Numbered from the stretch's first letter, positions 26,801 through 35,489 are shown. The stretch: 56,267 nt of DNA from Adlercreutzia muris (GCF_008831045.1 NZ_WAJS01000019.1:1-56267), one strand, 5' to 3'. Translations and numbers: made by a program. The notes: a model not told the origin generated them from the letters alone.

Positions 26801-27798
26801 GAAAGGGCGATGTTCGTGCCGCGCGCACGCTCGGTCAGGTCGTCGGCGCCGTGGGAGGCATCGTCGAAGAGCGAGCGCGGCTCGATAAGGGCGCACATGG
26901 TGCCCGCGCCGGCATAGGCCCCCAGGGTCACCGGCTCCTTGTACAGGTAGGGCAGAACCACGTCGGCGCCCTCGAACACGAGGCCGCCCTCCATCTTCTC
27001 CAGCACGTCGCGCAGGGCCGGGTTCGTGAGCGCCGGCTTCTCCAGGGCGCGCCGGGCGTCGGCCAGGGCCTGGGGCGAGGTGGGAAACTCCGAGACCGGG
27101 TACACCTCCACACTCGGCAGCGAGGCGATAGTCTGGCCCGTGGCCGGCACGATGCGGCGGATCTCGTCCAACTCGTCGCCGAAGAAGTCGAGCCGCACCG
27201 GATAGGCGAGATTGCCGGGAAACACGTCCAGCGTGCCCCCGCGATGGGCGAAGGTGCCCGGCCCGTCCAGCTCGCCGGTATCGGCGTAGCCGGCCGCTGC
27301 CAGGGCCCGGGGCAGGTCGTCCAGCTCGGTCACGCCGGGAATGCCCATAGCGTCCAATTCCGCGCCGGCCCGCAAAACCAGCGGGCGCGCGGCCATGGCG
27401 GAAGGCGGCGCCATGAGGCGCAGAAGGGCCCGGGCGCTGGCCACCACCACGACCGGCCGCGCCGACTGCAGCGCCCAGGCCGCCTCCATGCGCTGGGCGA
27501 CCACCCGGGCGTCGGGCTTCTTCGGCGCGAAGGGAACGTCGGCCCGCTCGGGGAAGCGCAGCACCCGCTCCTCCCCCAGAAAGGCCGCCACCTGGCGGGC
27601 GAAGGCCACGGCGGCGTCTTCCCCGGCCACCACCACGAGCGTGGCCTGGGGCCTGTGGGCGAAGCGGGCCGCCGCGAGGAAGGGGCGGGCCGAGGCGGCC
27701 ACGCCCAGCGTGGCGTCGGTGCCGTCGTCCAGCTTTCCCCAGAATGCCTCCAGACAGCCCGATTTCTCCAAGGTGAAGGCAAGCGCATCGATGAGCAC
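23815..27798 (-). CDS. mfd: Transcription-repair coupling factor Mfd
   Basis: 1327 aa. Removes stalled RNA polymerase and recruits UvrA. In order: UvrB-like N-terminal part, RNA-polymerase-interaction domain (FKPGDYVVHAAHGIA, about residue 550), RecG-like translocase with GDVGFGKTEVALRAA (Walker A) and VIIDEEQRFG (DEEQ box), and the C-terminal TRCF domain. It exceeds the usual ~1150 aa for two reasons: an acidic Ser/Glu insert of about 45 residues (near 430-480) encoded by a family-2 palindrome (26376-26502), and a basic Ala/Arg-rich tail of about 110 residues. The start (AAGAG upstream) follows a hairpin leader. nth is divergent. Confidence 0.95.
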   Translation of the reverse strand: MLIDALAFTLEKSGCLEAFWGKLDDGTDATLGVAASARPFLAAARFAHRPQATLVVVAGEDAAVAFARQVAAFLGEERVLRFPERADVPFAPKKPDARVVAQRMEAAWALQSARPVVVVASARALLRLMAPPSAMAARPLVLRAGAELDAMGIPGVTELDDLPRALAAAGYADTGELDGPGTFAHRGGTLDVFPGNLAYPVRLDFFGDELDEIRRIVPATGQTIASLPSVEVYPVSEFPTSPQALADARRALEKPALTNPALRDVLEKMEGGLVFEGADVVLPYLYKEPVTLGAYAGAGTMCALIEPRSLFDDASHGADDLTERARGTNIALSGLYASPAAMDFGGAVRATYVSIMRVGGELDDELPVKRVDVAGVPDKIFGKLKSLTEDRYTVVFSAPNYRARETMRHAMVDHGIPIQILKPENLDDGNSAAAVGRSVPRADSADSEKEGYNSDPSFSESEDCPSTGCSARPPLDGPQSADADTPAQAKRRLRRGVVNIVDNDIPLGMIIPKAHLALVSAADTQGSRAASRAARVSVDVTEVTFPFKPGDYVVHAAHGIAFFRDLVRREVDGTERDYLQLEYAEGDKLFVPTEQLDRVTRYVGPEGASPRLTRLNTSDWSRALAKARKATKKLAFDLVDVYARRAATQGFRFSPDTPWQREMEEAFPYQETRDQLAAIADVKADMESARPMDRLICGDVGFGKTEVALRAAFKATQDGKQVMVLCPTTILAQQHYTSFKDRFEPFGVTVEVLSRFRSAEQQARALEGFASGEVQVLVGTHRLLSRDVNPHDLGLVIIDEEQRFGVQHKEQMKNLRESIDVLTLSATPIPRTMQMSLSGVRDMSLILTPPDERRAVEVHVGEWDPDVVSAAIRYELARGGQVYYVSNRVRSIDEAVDRVHAAAGEARVGVAHGQMTKEELERVMEEFAAGELDVLVATTIIESGIDNPHTNTLIIEDAQRLGLAQMYQLKGRVGRSSVQAFAYFMFPENVPLTEEAAARLTALSEHQDLGSGMRIAMRDLEIRGAGSMLGAEQSGNMSAVGFDLFAQMLSQAVNDTRELGEASGELPPALSDITVNIPGHAYLPEEYIPDADARVLWYRKLAAAATVDAVAALREEMLAKAPEMPPAAANLFERARLKAFANEHGIKLISVVAGRLVVEPIDIPADKMKGLRRAAARYNPDKRKLALPLRYFGLEEQDNLMGPIAGFLADVTGDGSAEEPLDGRPAERAGGAAAEETADGAERVAAPASAPSAGASRGSGLQPARASRADGRSGGRPSENRTAPSGRGTGSKLTARGERRAATRARGEAARDRLAAKRAARAKKRDE
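26376..26502. repeat. Family-2 palindromic element, copy 2, inserted in frame in mfd
   Basis: The outer arms form an 18-bp perfect stem, GCGGCGGTCGGGCGGAGC (26376-26393) with 26485-26502, and pair 5 bp further after one mismatch. Box 1, GCTCGGGCAGTCCTCGCTTT (26401-26420), is followed by a 15-bp perfect inner stem CGGAAAAAGAGGGGT (26421-26435 with 26445-26459) and a box-2 variant TCTGCGGAA (26462-26470). Box 1 is nearly identical to the intergenic copies but both stems have unrelated sequences. The mfd frame stays open through it. Confidence 0.8.
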
Positions 27799-27878
27799 GG
27801 CAATCTCTTTTCGTCAGCCGCGGCTCCGTCGCCGGAAAGGCGCGGGGCCGCAGGGGCGGTCGTTCGTGGAAACCCGAA

Positions 27879-27896
27879 AAGCCGCCCAACAAGGCG
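27879..27896 (-). terminator. Terminator-like hairpin in the mfd leader
   Basis: On the minus strand GCCGCC, a 6-nt loop and GGCGGC are followed by TTTTCGGGTTT. It lies between the probable mfd promoter (TACACT, 27917-27912) and the mfd ATG at 27798, so it could attenuate mfd. Its closeness to the promoter makes that uncertain. Confidence 0.4.
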
Positions 27897-27906
27897 GCCG
27901 CGGTTT

Positions 27907-27917
27907 GCTACAGTGTA
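27907..27917. promoter_or_regulatory. Overlapping divergent -10 elements for nth and mfd
   Basis: The plus strand reads TGCTACAGT (27907-27915), an extended -10 suited to nth (ATG 27992). The minus strand of nearly the same bases reads TACACT (27917-27912), suited to mfd. The two promoters would compete for polymerase. Confidence 0.4.
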
Positions 27918-27991
27918 CTTCATAACGGAAACGGGAATCCGCGGGGAATCCCCAACGGTAACGATGCGGTAAGCGGCGACAAGGAGCGATC

Positions 27992-28654
27992 ATGGCACGG
28001 GAATCTCTGGCGAGCAAGCGTGAGCGGGCGGCGGCCGTCGAGGAGCGCATGTTCGCCCACTACGGGCCGGGCAAGGCGTCGCTGGACTACACCACCCCCT
28101 TCGAACTCACGGTGGCCGTGGTGCTGTCGGCCCAGTGCACCGATGCGGCCGTGAACAAGACCACGCCGGCGCTGTTCGCCGCCTACCCGACCCCGGCCGA
28201 CATGGCCGCCGCCGACCCGGCCGCCATCGCCGAGATCATCCGCTCGCTCGGGTTCTTCCGCAGCAAGGCGAAGAACCTCGTGGCCCTGGCCCAAACCGTC
28301 ATGGCCGACTTCGGCGGCGAGATTCCCGCCGACGTGGACGCGCTGCAGAAGCTGCCGGGCGTGGGCCGCAAGACGGCGAACTGTGTGATGTGCGAGGCGT
28401 TCAAGGACCCCCAGGGCATCGCCGTTGACACCCACGTCTACCGTATCGCCCATCGTCTGAAGCTGGCCGGGCCCTCGGCCGACACGCCCCAGAAGGTGGA
28501 GGACATCCTACTGAAGGTTTACCCGCGCCCCCAGTGGCTGTTCATCAACCACCAGTGGGTACACTTCGGCCGCGAGTTCTGCCGCGCCCGCAACCCCCGC
28601 TGCGCCGACTGCATCGTGGGCGACCTGTGCCCCACCCGCGGCCAGTGGGGCTAG
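27992..28654 (+). CDS. nth: Endonuclease III
   Basis: 220 aa with AAGGAGCGATC before the ATG. Base-excision repair glycosylase/lyase acting on oxidised pyrimidines in DNA. The helix-hairpin-helix LPGVGRKTANCV carries the catalytic lysine (about residue 124), and VDTHVYRIAHRL carries the catalytic aspartate. The 4Fe-4S loop C-x6-C-x2-C-x5-C is complete at CRARNPRCADCIVGDLC, unlike the MutY-like protein at 40454. Length is typical. Transcribed alone, divergent from mfd; both act in DNA repair. Confidence 0.95.
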   Translation: MARESLASKRERAAAVEERMFAHYGPGKASLDYTTPFELTVAVVLSAQCTDAAVNKTTPALFAAYPTPADMAAADPAAIAEIIRSLGFFRSKAKNLVALAQTVMADFGGEIPADVDALQKLPGVGRKTANCVMCEAFKDPQGIAVDTHVYRIAHRLKLAGPSADTPQKVEDILLKVYPRPQWLFINHQWVHFGREFCRARNPRCADCIVGDLCPTRGQWG

Positions 28655-29253
28655 TCCTTGCGGGTAAGCGGGAACCCGCGGCGGGAAAGCTCGGCGACGA
28701 CGGTTTCCACGAGAAGGGGCAGAGCTGCCGCGCATTCCGGCGTGAGCCCCACACAGAACTGCTCGGGCGAGGGATTTCCCACCTGCATGCCCAAGCAATA
28801 GCCCTCGGCCTCGTAGCCCATCAGGCTGGCGGCATCGAAGAGATCCACGAGCTTCAGGTCGTGCAGCGACGCCTCGGGGCCGGAATGGCGCGCCATGGCC
28901 TCGGGCTCGAAGCGGTAGACGGTGCCGGGCGCATCGCCCGTGCCGTCCACGGCATCCACGGTGAGGATGAGGTCGCAGCGATCCACATAGGACAGCATGT
29001 CCAGGGCCATGCAGCCCACATCGAGCAGGGTCACGTTGTCGGGAATATCGTAGGCGGCCACGATCTCGTCGTAGGCCGCCGGCCCCACCCCGTCGTCCAA
29101 CATGAGGCGGTTGCCCACGAAGAACACCGCCGCCGTACGCGAGGGATCGGGGGCGGCGCAGGCTTTCCGTGCGGGACAGGCCGTCACGTCGGCAACCCCT
29201 TCGGGAGCGTTAGCCACCGGCCGGGCCCCGCGCTCGCCGTCGGGCGCGCTCAT
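28651..29253 (-). CDS. hyaD: NiFe-hydrogenase maturation protease (HyaD type)
   Basis: 200 aa; the ATG overlaps the stop of the gene before it (ATGA), so translation is coupled. The family motif GNRLMLDDGVGP occurs at about residues 47-58 and DAVDGTGDAPG near 100, with the nickel-binding Asp/Glu and His positions in place (ASLHDL near 129). These proteases clip the C-terminal peptide of the hydrogenase large subunit once nickel is inserted. The first ~40 residues are Ala/Pro-rich and not part of the fold. Its likely substrate is the large subunit coded at 35490-37163, about 6 kb upstream, with YhgE genes between. No hypABCDEF genes are in the window. Confidence 0.87.
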   Translation of the reverse strand: MSAPDGERGARPVANAPEGVADVTACPARKACAAPDPSRTAAVFFVGNRLMLDDGVGPAAYDEIVAAYDIPDNVTLLDVGCMALDMLSYVDRCDLILTVDAVDGTGDAPGTVYRFEPEAMARHSGPEASLHDLKLVDLFDAASLMGYEAEGYCLGMQVGNPSPEQFCVGLTPECAAALPLLVETVVAELSRRGFPLTRKD

Positions 29254-29711
29254 GCGGCACCGCCAGCCTGAGCGGCAGCTTCCGCGGCCGCGTCCGCAAG
29301 GGGGCGGAACTCCAGGTTGTACCAGGTGGCCAGGGCCACCACGATAACGGCCGCCACCACGGAGACCACGGCCCACACCCGCTGGCGGCGCAGGTAGTGC
29401 TCGCGGCTCTCCCCCAGGTTCTCGGCCCGATGGGCCGCCAAGGGCTGCGACACGATGGCGAACACCACGGTGGCGCCCACCAGCGCCGCGGTCATGACCA
29501 CGGCCAGCACCACCGACAGCGCTGTCGGCTCGGTCACGGCGGCGTAGATGACGTTGTCCGCGAACAGCCAGGCCACGAAGAACAGGAACGCCGCCCAGAT
29601 GCCGTGGGCCGGCCCCCACACCGGCGCCAAAAACAGCGCCCCCACATTCACCCGGGGCAACCCCCGCAAGAACTTCTCTTCCTCGGCGATCTGCTCGTCG
29701 GTTAGCGCCAT
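29250..29711 (-). CDS. Small multi-pass membrane protein
   Basis: 153 aa from the ATG at 29711, preferred because AAGGAG lies 6 nt upstream. A short N-terminal segment (MALTDEQIAEEEKFLRGLPR) precedes hydrophobic helices near residues 25-50, 60-85 and 110-135. I do not recognise a family; the segment VNVGALFLAPVWGPAHG resembles small membrane proteins of unknown function. It is 13 nt after the YhgE gene and overlaps hyaD, so all belong to one operon. Confidence 0.6.
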   Translation of the reverse strand: MALTDEQIAEEEKFLRGLPRVNVGALFLAPVWGPAHGIWAAFLFFVAWLFADNVIYAAVTEPTALSVVLAVVMTAALVGATVVFAIVSQPLAAHRAENLGESREHYLRRQRVWAVVSVVAAVIVVALATWYNLEFRPLADAAAEAAAQAGGAA

Positions 29712-29724
29712 GGGCTTCTCCTTC

Positions 29725-31917
29725 TCATCCAACTAACTTGGATGATTCTACCTGCTCCACGTACCACTCCATGAACTTTTCCAGTGGCTTGCGCAGAACG
29801 AGGCCCAGAAGGGCGGCGGGAACGAGAAAAAGGGCTAGCTCGCCCATCTGCACCCAGAAATCGTTGCCGTAGGGGCCCATCATGGCCGCGCGCATGGCGT
29901 TCACCACGTGGGTGGCGGGCAACCACGGGCTGATGGCCTGGATGAAGCCGGGCAGAAGCTGGAGCGGGAAGGAGCCGCCACAGCCGGTCACCTGCACGAT
30001 GAGCAGCAGCACGGCGATGGCCTTCCCCAGGTTGGCGAAGGCGGCCACGAGCGCGTAGATGAGGAAGGTGAACACGAGGCCGGCGCCCCAGAAGCAGATC
30101 ATGAACAGGACAGGCTCGGCCACCTGCACCCCGAGGAACAGCCAGTTGCCCAGGCCCATAACGGTGGTCTGGGCCAGCGAGATGCCGCCCATGACGGCAA
30201 AGCGCCCCAAGAAGAGCTGGCGGGGCTTCGCGTCCTTAAGACCCGCCGTGCGCGCCTCGGCCGACGACACCTTCGGGCGCACCACCACGAGGATGAGCAG
30301 CGAGCCGATAAACAGGGCGAGGGTGGTGTAGAGCGGAGCCATGGCGCTGCCGAAGTTCTCTACGGGAAACACCGCGATGCGCTCGAGGCCCACAGGCATG
30401 GCGAGGGCCCTGGAGAGCACGTCCACGTCCGACCCGAGCACGGCGCGCAGGGCCTCCCGATCGCCCGAGGCGAGGGCCTCGTCGATGCCGGCGGCCATGG
30501 TGCGCAGGTCCTCGGCGGCTGCGGAGAGCTTGGTTGCCACCTCGGCGATCTTCTCGGAGGTGGAGTCCATGGCCTCGGACGCCGAGTCGGCAGCCCCGGC
30601 CAGCTCGTCGCCCGTGCCGCGCAGATCGTCCACGATGGCCCCCATGCGCTCGGCGGCCTCTCCCGCGCCGGCGGCCAGCTCCTCAAGACCCGGGGCCACG
30701 TTGGCCGCGTAGTCGTCGCGCATGGACCGGATCTGCTCGCGGGCCGCCGCCGCGTCGGCCCTCGCCTGGTCGCGCTCCTCGGCGATATTCGCATCCCCCG
30801 ACTCCAGCTTGTCCGCGGCGCCCCGCAGGCTCTCGGCCATGGAGGCGGACATATCGGCCACGGCCCCCACCCGCGACGCAAAGGCCTCCAGGTTCGGGCG
30901 CAGCGCCTCGGGAACGCGCCCGGCCAGGCCCGCAAGCGCGTCGGCGGCCTGGCGGTAGAGAGATGTCTGGGCATCGAGGGTCTCGGCATGCTCGCGCAGA
31001 TCGGCGGCGGCTGCGCCCACGTCCTCGGAGGCGGTGGCGAACAGGGCGTCCACCTTCCCCTCCACATCGTCGAAGCCGGCGGCGCTCTGCTCGAGGGCAT
31101 CGGAGAGCTGGGCGGCCGAGCCCTTGAGGGCGTCCACCGTCGCCGGCACCGCGCCGGCCTGGGAGGTGGCCGCGTCCAGCGTGCCATCCACGGTGGAGGC
31201 GGCCTTCTGGGCGAGAGCGGCCGAGTCGTCGGCCAGGCTCTGGCAGGCCTGGGCGAGCGAGCTGTACAGCGAAAGCACCGAGGCGGTGTCGTCCACGGCC
31301 CCGGCCATGTCGCGCACATGATCGGCCACTTCCGCGATCCGGCCGTCCCAGTCCTCGGAATCGGCGAAGGTGGACACCGACTCCGCCAGGGACAGGGACA
31401 CCTCCGAGAGGGTCTCGGCGAACACAGCGTTGATCTGATAGGACACCGAATCGGCGCCCTTGTCGGTGATCTTCGGGGCGATGGCGCTCTTCTTCTCGTT
31501 GGTGTAGTACACGATGTCGGCGTGCTGGGCGTCGGCGGTGTAGAAGGTGAGCATGTCGCGGCTGAAACTCGGCGGGATGACCACGGCGGCGTAGTAGCGG
31601 CCCGAGCGCGCCCCGTCGATGGCGTCCTCCTCGTCGGTGAACACCCAGTCGATCTGGTCGTTGGCCCTCAGGGCGCTGACCACCTGATCCCCTACGTTCA
31701 CCCGAAGGGGCACCAGGTCGCTCTTGTAGCCCTCGTCGGTGTTGGCCACGGCCACGGTGAGGCTGCCCGTGTTGTCGAAGACGTTCCAACAGGCGATGAT
31801 GTTGTACCAGGCGAACAGCGACGGCACGACGACGAGCCCCACGGCGATGATGATGGACATGACGTTGGCCGAGAGCCGATTGAAGTCGGCCCGGGCGATG
31901 CGCAGGATGTTATCCAC
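29725..31917 (-). CDS. YhgE/Pip-domain membrane protein
   Basis: 730 aa from the GTG at 31917 (GGGGGGTGAGG upstream; GTG at 31926 is also possible). One N-terminal helix (SIIIAVGLVVVPSLFAWYNI), a large extracellular region rich in Ala/Asp/Ser heptads and probably coiled, and a C-terminal ABC-2-like set of five or six helices from about residue 510. This is the architecture of YhgE/Pip proteins (phage-infection protein of lactococci, YueB of Bacillus), linked to phage reception or to export. The start overlaps the end of the paralogous upstream gene. Confidence 0.85.
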   Translation of the reverse strand: MDNILRIARADFNRLSANVMSIIIAVGLVVVPSLFAWYNIIACWNVFDNTGSLTVAVANTDEGYKSDLVPLRVNVGDQVVSALRANDQIDWVFTDEEDAIDGARSGRYYAAVVIPPSFSRDMLTFYTADAQHADIVYYTNEKKSAIAPKITDKGADSVSYQINAVFAETLSEVSLSLAESVSTFADSEDWDGRIAEVADHVRDMAGAVDDTASVLSLYSSLAQACQSLADDSAALAQKAASTVDGTLDAATSQAGAVPATVDALKGSAAQLSDALEQSAAGFDDVEGKVDALFATASEDVGAAAADLREHAETLDAQTSLYRQAADALAGLAGRVPEALRPNLEAFASRVGAVADMSASMAESLRGAADKLESGDANIAEERDQARADAAAAREQIRSMRDDYAANVAPGLEELAAGAGEAAERMGAIVDDLRGTGDELAGAADSASEAMDSTSEKIAEVATKLSAAAEDLRTMAAGIDEALASGDREALRAVLGSDVDVLSRALAMPVGLERIAVFPVENFGSAMAPLYTTLALFIGSLLILVVVRPKVSSAEARTAGLKDAKPRQLFLGRFAVMGGISLAQTTVMGLGNWLFLGVQVAEPVLFMICFWGAGLVFTFLIYALVAAFANLGKAIAVLLLIVQVTGCGGSFPLQLLPGFIQAISPWLPATHVVNAMRAAMMGPYGNDFWVQMGELALFLVPAALLGLVLRKPLEKFMEWYVEQVESSKLVG

Positions 31918-34487
31918 GGCCCTCACCCCCCTTCGCGGCCGCATCCCCTTCCGGCGCCGGCCGCTCGCCGGCCCCGTCCGCGTCGGCGACGCGCTTGGGG
32001 GCCGCCGCGGCCGCATCCCGCCCGCGGGTCGGGGTACCCGCGCCGGCATCGAGATCGGCGGCGCTCGCCACCGTGACCGAGGCGTCGTACAGGTCGAGCA
32101 GGCTCGCGTCCGACATGGACTCGAGTCTCATCTGGCGCTCGAAGCTGAAGCGCAGGCTCTCCACGACGACGAGGGCCACGAACAAAAGGATCATCCACAG
32201 AAGCCAGCCGGTGAGCAGCCACACCTTCTCGGCCGGCGTGAGCGCGAACACCACCGCCAGGGCCACCGGCACCGCGATGCCGGCGACGATGGCCCCCTTC
32301 ATGAGCCGCGGATACCAGCGCGAGAAGCGGGCGTAGCGCTCCTTGAGGGCGCGCCCGTAGGCGTCCTTGTCGGCGAGCGCCCGCAGGATCTGGGAGATGC
32401 GGTAGGGGCGCACGGGAATATCGACGTCCTCGCCGTTGAACAGGCCGCCCTCGCGCACCTGGCGCGCCACCATGCGGTTCACGTTCGCCATGAGCGGCCG
32501 CAGGAGCAGCCCCAAGGCCGTGAAGGCCACGAAGAACAGGGCGAGCACGGCCAGGTCGGCGGCGTACTGGGCGCCGTAGAAGCCACAGATGGCCTCGCGC
32601 ATGGCGCCGATGCCGTAGGTGAAGGGGAAGGCCGGGTAGATGGCCTGGAAGAAACCGGAGGTCATCTCGATGGGATAGAGGCCCGTGGCCCCGGGAATTT
32701 GGGCGAACACGAGGATGATGCAGATGCCCTTCCCGATGTGCTGGAGGGTGACCGACAGGGCGTAGATGATGGCCAAATACGAGAGCGACGCGCACACCGC
32801 CGCCGCGAAGAGCGCCAAGGCGCTGGCCGCCTGCACCCCGATGGCGAGCACGCCGGCGCAGCAGATGACCGCCTGGAGCACCGCCATGGCGGCGAGCAGG
32901 AGGAAGCGGCCCCAGTAGCGCTGGCCGAGCGTGAGGTTCTCGATGCCCTCGCCGTCGACCTCCTGGCGCATGATGACGAGCAGCATGAAGGCGCCGATCC
33001 AGAAGGTGAGGTTCATGAACAGCGGGGCCATGGCGCTGCCGTAGGCATTCAGGGGGTACAACGACTCGGTGATCACCTCGGTGGGCGAGGCCATGAAGCC
33101 GGCGATCTTCTCGGCATTAAGACCGTCGGCCCCGAACAGGCGCGCAAGGGCATCGGAGGCGCCGAAGGCCTGCACGTCGTTGTACACCAGGCCCAGCTCC
33201 GACTCTATCCCCTCGAAGAGCTGGTCGGTCTGCTCGACGGTGGAGCGCGCCGTGTCCATGGTGGCGTCCAGCTGGTCGATCACAAGACCGGTCTGCTCTA
33301 CGAGCAGCCGCTGGTCGCCCAGGGACGCATCCAGGGCGGCGGCGGTGGAGGAGAGCGCCTCCAAGGCGTCGTCGACCGCCGGCAGCGTGGTGCCGAACAG
33401 GCCCGCGGCGTAGGAGCCCGCAGAGCCGGTGGCCCCGCTCACGGCATCGTCGAGGGCGGTGGCCGCGTCGCCGACGGCGCCCGAGGTGTCCTCGGTGCGC
33501 TGGGCGAGGCCCGACAGCGAGGAGAGGGTGTCGGCCGCCGCGTCGCTGCGCTCGTCGAGGGTGTCGGCCAAAGCCGCGAGCGCGTCGCGCTCGGCCCCCT
33601 CGGGCAGCGCCGCAGCGGTCCTCGAGGGCGCGCGCTGAGGCGTCCGTGGCGGCTGTGAGGCTCTTGCCGAAGGCCGGGGCAGCGAAGGCCGAGAAGTCGG
33701 CCAGGGTCTGCTGCAGGCCCGCGGAGGTCTCCTTGAGCTCGGCGAGGGTTCCGCCGGCCGCATCAATCCCCTCGCCCGCGCGCCCGAGGGCCTCGCGGGC
33801 CGCGTCGGCTTTCTCCTGGGCGCCCTTGGCGGTCTCGCCGATCTTCGCGAGGGTGCTGCGCGCATCCCCCACCGCGCCGATGGCCGCCGACAGCTTCTCG
33901 GCCGCCCGCGAGCGGGTCTCGTCGGCCGAGGCGCGGGAGTCGTCGACAGCCTCGTCGATGGCACCCACCGCCACGTCGGTCACCGTGGACACGAAGGTGG
34001 AGTTCACCGTCTCGTCCAAGGTGGTGGCGCCGGTGTCGGTAATCTTGGGCGAGACGGGACCTGCCTTCTCGTTCACGTAGTACTCCAGCTTCGGCTGGGT
34101 GAAGTCGCCCGTGGTCAGGGTGAGCAGATCGGCGGTGAACTGCTCGGGGATGACGAAGGCAGCGTAGGCCTCGCCCGAGCGCACCTGGTCCATGGCGCTG
34201 TCATAGTCGGTGAACTCCCATTTCAGCTGTGTGTTTTCGTGCAGCTGATCGACGATCTTGTCGCCCACGTTCATCTCGCCCGTCAGATCGGAGGAGCCCC
34301 CCGCGTCCTGGTTCACCACGCAGACCGTGAGGTTGCCGGTGTTGTCGTAGGGGTTCCAGAAGCCGATGACGTTGTACCAGGTGTACACCGAGGGCAGGAC
34401 GAGCAGGGCCACGACCACCACGAGGGCCGCCGGGGTGCGAACGAGGCGCAGCAAGTCGCGTCGCAGGATCTTCAACACGTTGCGCAC
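31910..34487 (-). pseudogene. YhgE/Pip-domain membrane protein, interrupted by a frameshift
   Basis: Paralog of the next gene. It starts at GTG 34487 (AAGGAA upstream) with an N-terminal helix and the motif YNVIGFWNPYDNTGNL, and a long Ala-rich extracellular part. Near 33616-33625 the frame changes by +1; the second frame continues the coiled region and ends with the C-terminal membrane domain (MAPLFMNLTFWIGAFMLL). Removing one C from the ACC in the coding strand would give a single product of about 858 aa. There is no long homopolymer there, so a true mutation is as likely as a sequencing error. The last codons overlap the start of the next YhgE gene. Confidence 0.8.
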
Positions 34488-34616
34488 GGAAGACGTTCCT
34501 TTCCGCAAGACAGGGAGGGGCGAAAACAGTATCGCCCATCATAGCGCAACCCTGACGGGGACGCTCACCCTTGTTGACGGATTGGCACCAACAGTCAACC
34601 GCGAAAGAGCATAGAG

Positions 34617-34723
34617 GAGACGGCGGGTGTTCCGACCGAGCGAGTTCCGCAGCGACGAGAACAGTCCAGTGGACTGTTCTCCAAAGCGAGGACTGCCGAG
34701 CGAATCGGAATACCCGCCGTCTC
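34617..34723. repeat. Family-2 palindromic element, copy 3
   Basis: The outer arms GAGACGGCGGGTGTTCCGA (34617-34635) pair along their whole length with 34705-34723, with one G-U. Inner stem: GAGAACAGTCC (34657-34667) with 34671-34681. On the minus strand, box 1 is GCTCGGCAGTCCTCGCTTT (34701-34683) and box 2 GTCGCTGCGGAAC (34656-34644), nearly the same as copy 1. At three positions copy 1 and copy 3 differ by a change on both sides of a pair (T-A/G-C twice, G-C/A-T once). Confidence 0.8.
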
Positions 34724-34740
34724 CGACCGAGGCGAGCCGC

Positions 34741-34778
34741 AAAAGGAAAGGGCGACCTCCGAAGAGATCGCCCTTTCC
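34741..34778 (-). terminator. Intrinsic terminator of the hydrogenase operon
   Basis: GGAAAGGGCGA (34745-34755) pairs perfectly with 34768-34778; on the minus strand the hairpin is followed by TTTT. It lies just after the stop of hyaC. Confidence 0.85.
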
Positions 34779-34801
34779 AAGCGTGCTTGCGGTCGTGCGC
34801 C

Positions 34802-35488
34802 CTAGTGCACGTCGTGGTCCTCGCCCACGATGTTGTGCAGGTCGGGGTCGTACACCAGGCCACCGTGCTCCTTGTGGATGAACATGAGCTTGGTGGGCTC
34901 GAAGCCCTCCACGTTCGCCAGGTAGATGTGGATGAACATGAAGATGATGAACACGTACATCATGAAGTAGTGGATGATGCGCATGGACATGAGACCGCCC
35001 ACGAGGTTCGTCGTCGCGGCGAACACGGGCACGTTCATGGTCACGCCCCACAGGCACAGGCCGGTCCAGAACATCACGATAATGAGCACCGGGATCAGCA
35101 GGTAGCTAATCTTCTGCGGCACGCCGAGCTTGGCGCCGAGCGGATGGTCCTTCTTCAGGAACAGGTAGTACTTGATCCACTCGAGGGCCTGATGGCGGTT
35201 GTCCTTCTGGGGCAGCCATGTCTTGTAGTCGGTCACCTGCTGGCGCGTGCCGCCCGTGGGCGAGGTCTTCACGAAGAAGGCCATGATCACGCGGGCAATG
35301 CAGTTGAAGAACAGCACGAAGCCGAAGAACAGGTGGCAGCCGCGGGCGATGCCCATGAGGAAGGGCAGGAAGGGAAAGTGGATGAGGAAGCCGGTCAGGA
35401 TCAGCATCACCATGGCCACCAGGTTGATCCAGTGGGTGATGACGAACACGAGCGGATGGGCCTCACGGTAGTGTGCGAGATGGGCCAT
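34802..35488 (-). CDS. hyaC: NiFe-hydrogenase b-type cytochrome subunit
   Basis: 228 aa. Di-heme membrane cytochrome b that takes electrons from the hydrogenase small subunit and reduces quinone. Four helices are visible with conserved histidines: ITHWINLVAMVMLILTG, ARGCHLFFGFVLFFNC, a third starting SYLLIPVLIIVMFWTG, and MRIIHYFMMYVFIIFMFIHI. Both the family and the gene order fit HyaC/CybH. The ATG is 1 nt after the hyaB stop, so the two are translationally coupled. The C-terminus ends in a His/Asp-rich stretch. A terminator follows. Confidence 0.9.
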   Translation of the reverse strand: MAHLAHYREAHPLVFVITHWINLVAMVMLILTGFLIHFPFLPFLMGIARGCHLFFGFVLFFNCIARVIMAFFVKTSPTGGTRQQVTDYKTWLPQKDNRHQALEWIKYYLFLKKDHPLGAKLGVPQKISYLLIPVLIIVMFWTGLCLWGVTMNVPVFAATTNLVGGLMSMRIIHYFMMYVFIIFMFIHIYLANVEGFEPTKLMFIHKEHGGLVYDPDLHNIVGEDHDVH

Positions 35489-35489
35489 C

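Noticed and set aside
24781-27972. A 1063-codon plus-strand open frame
   Set aside because: Antisense shadow of mfd with repetitive composition and no ribosome site.
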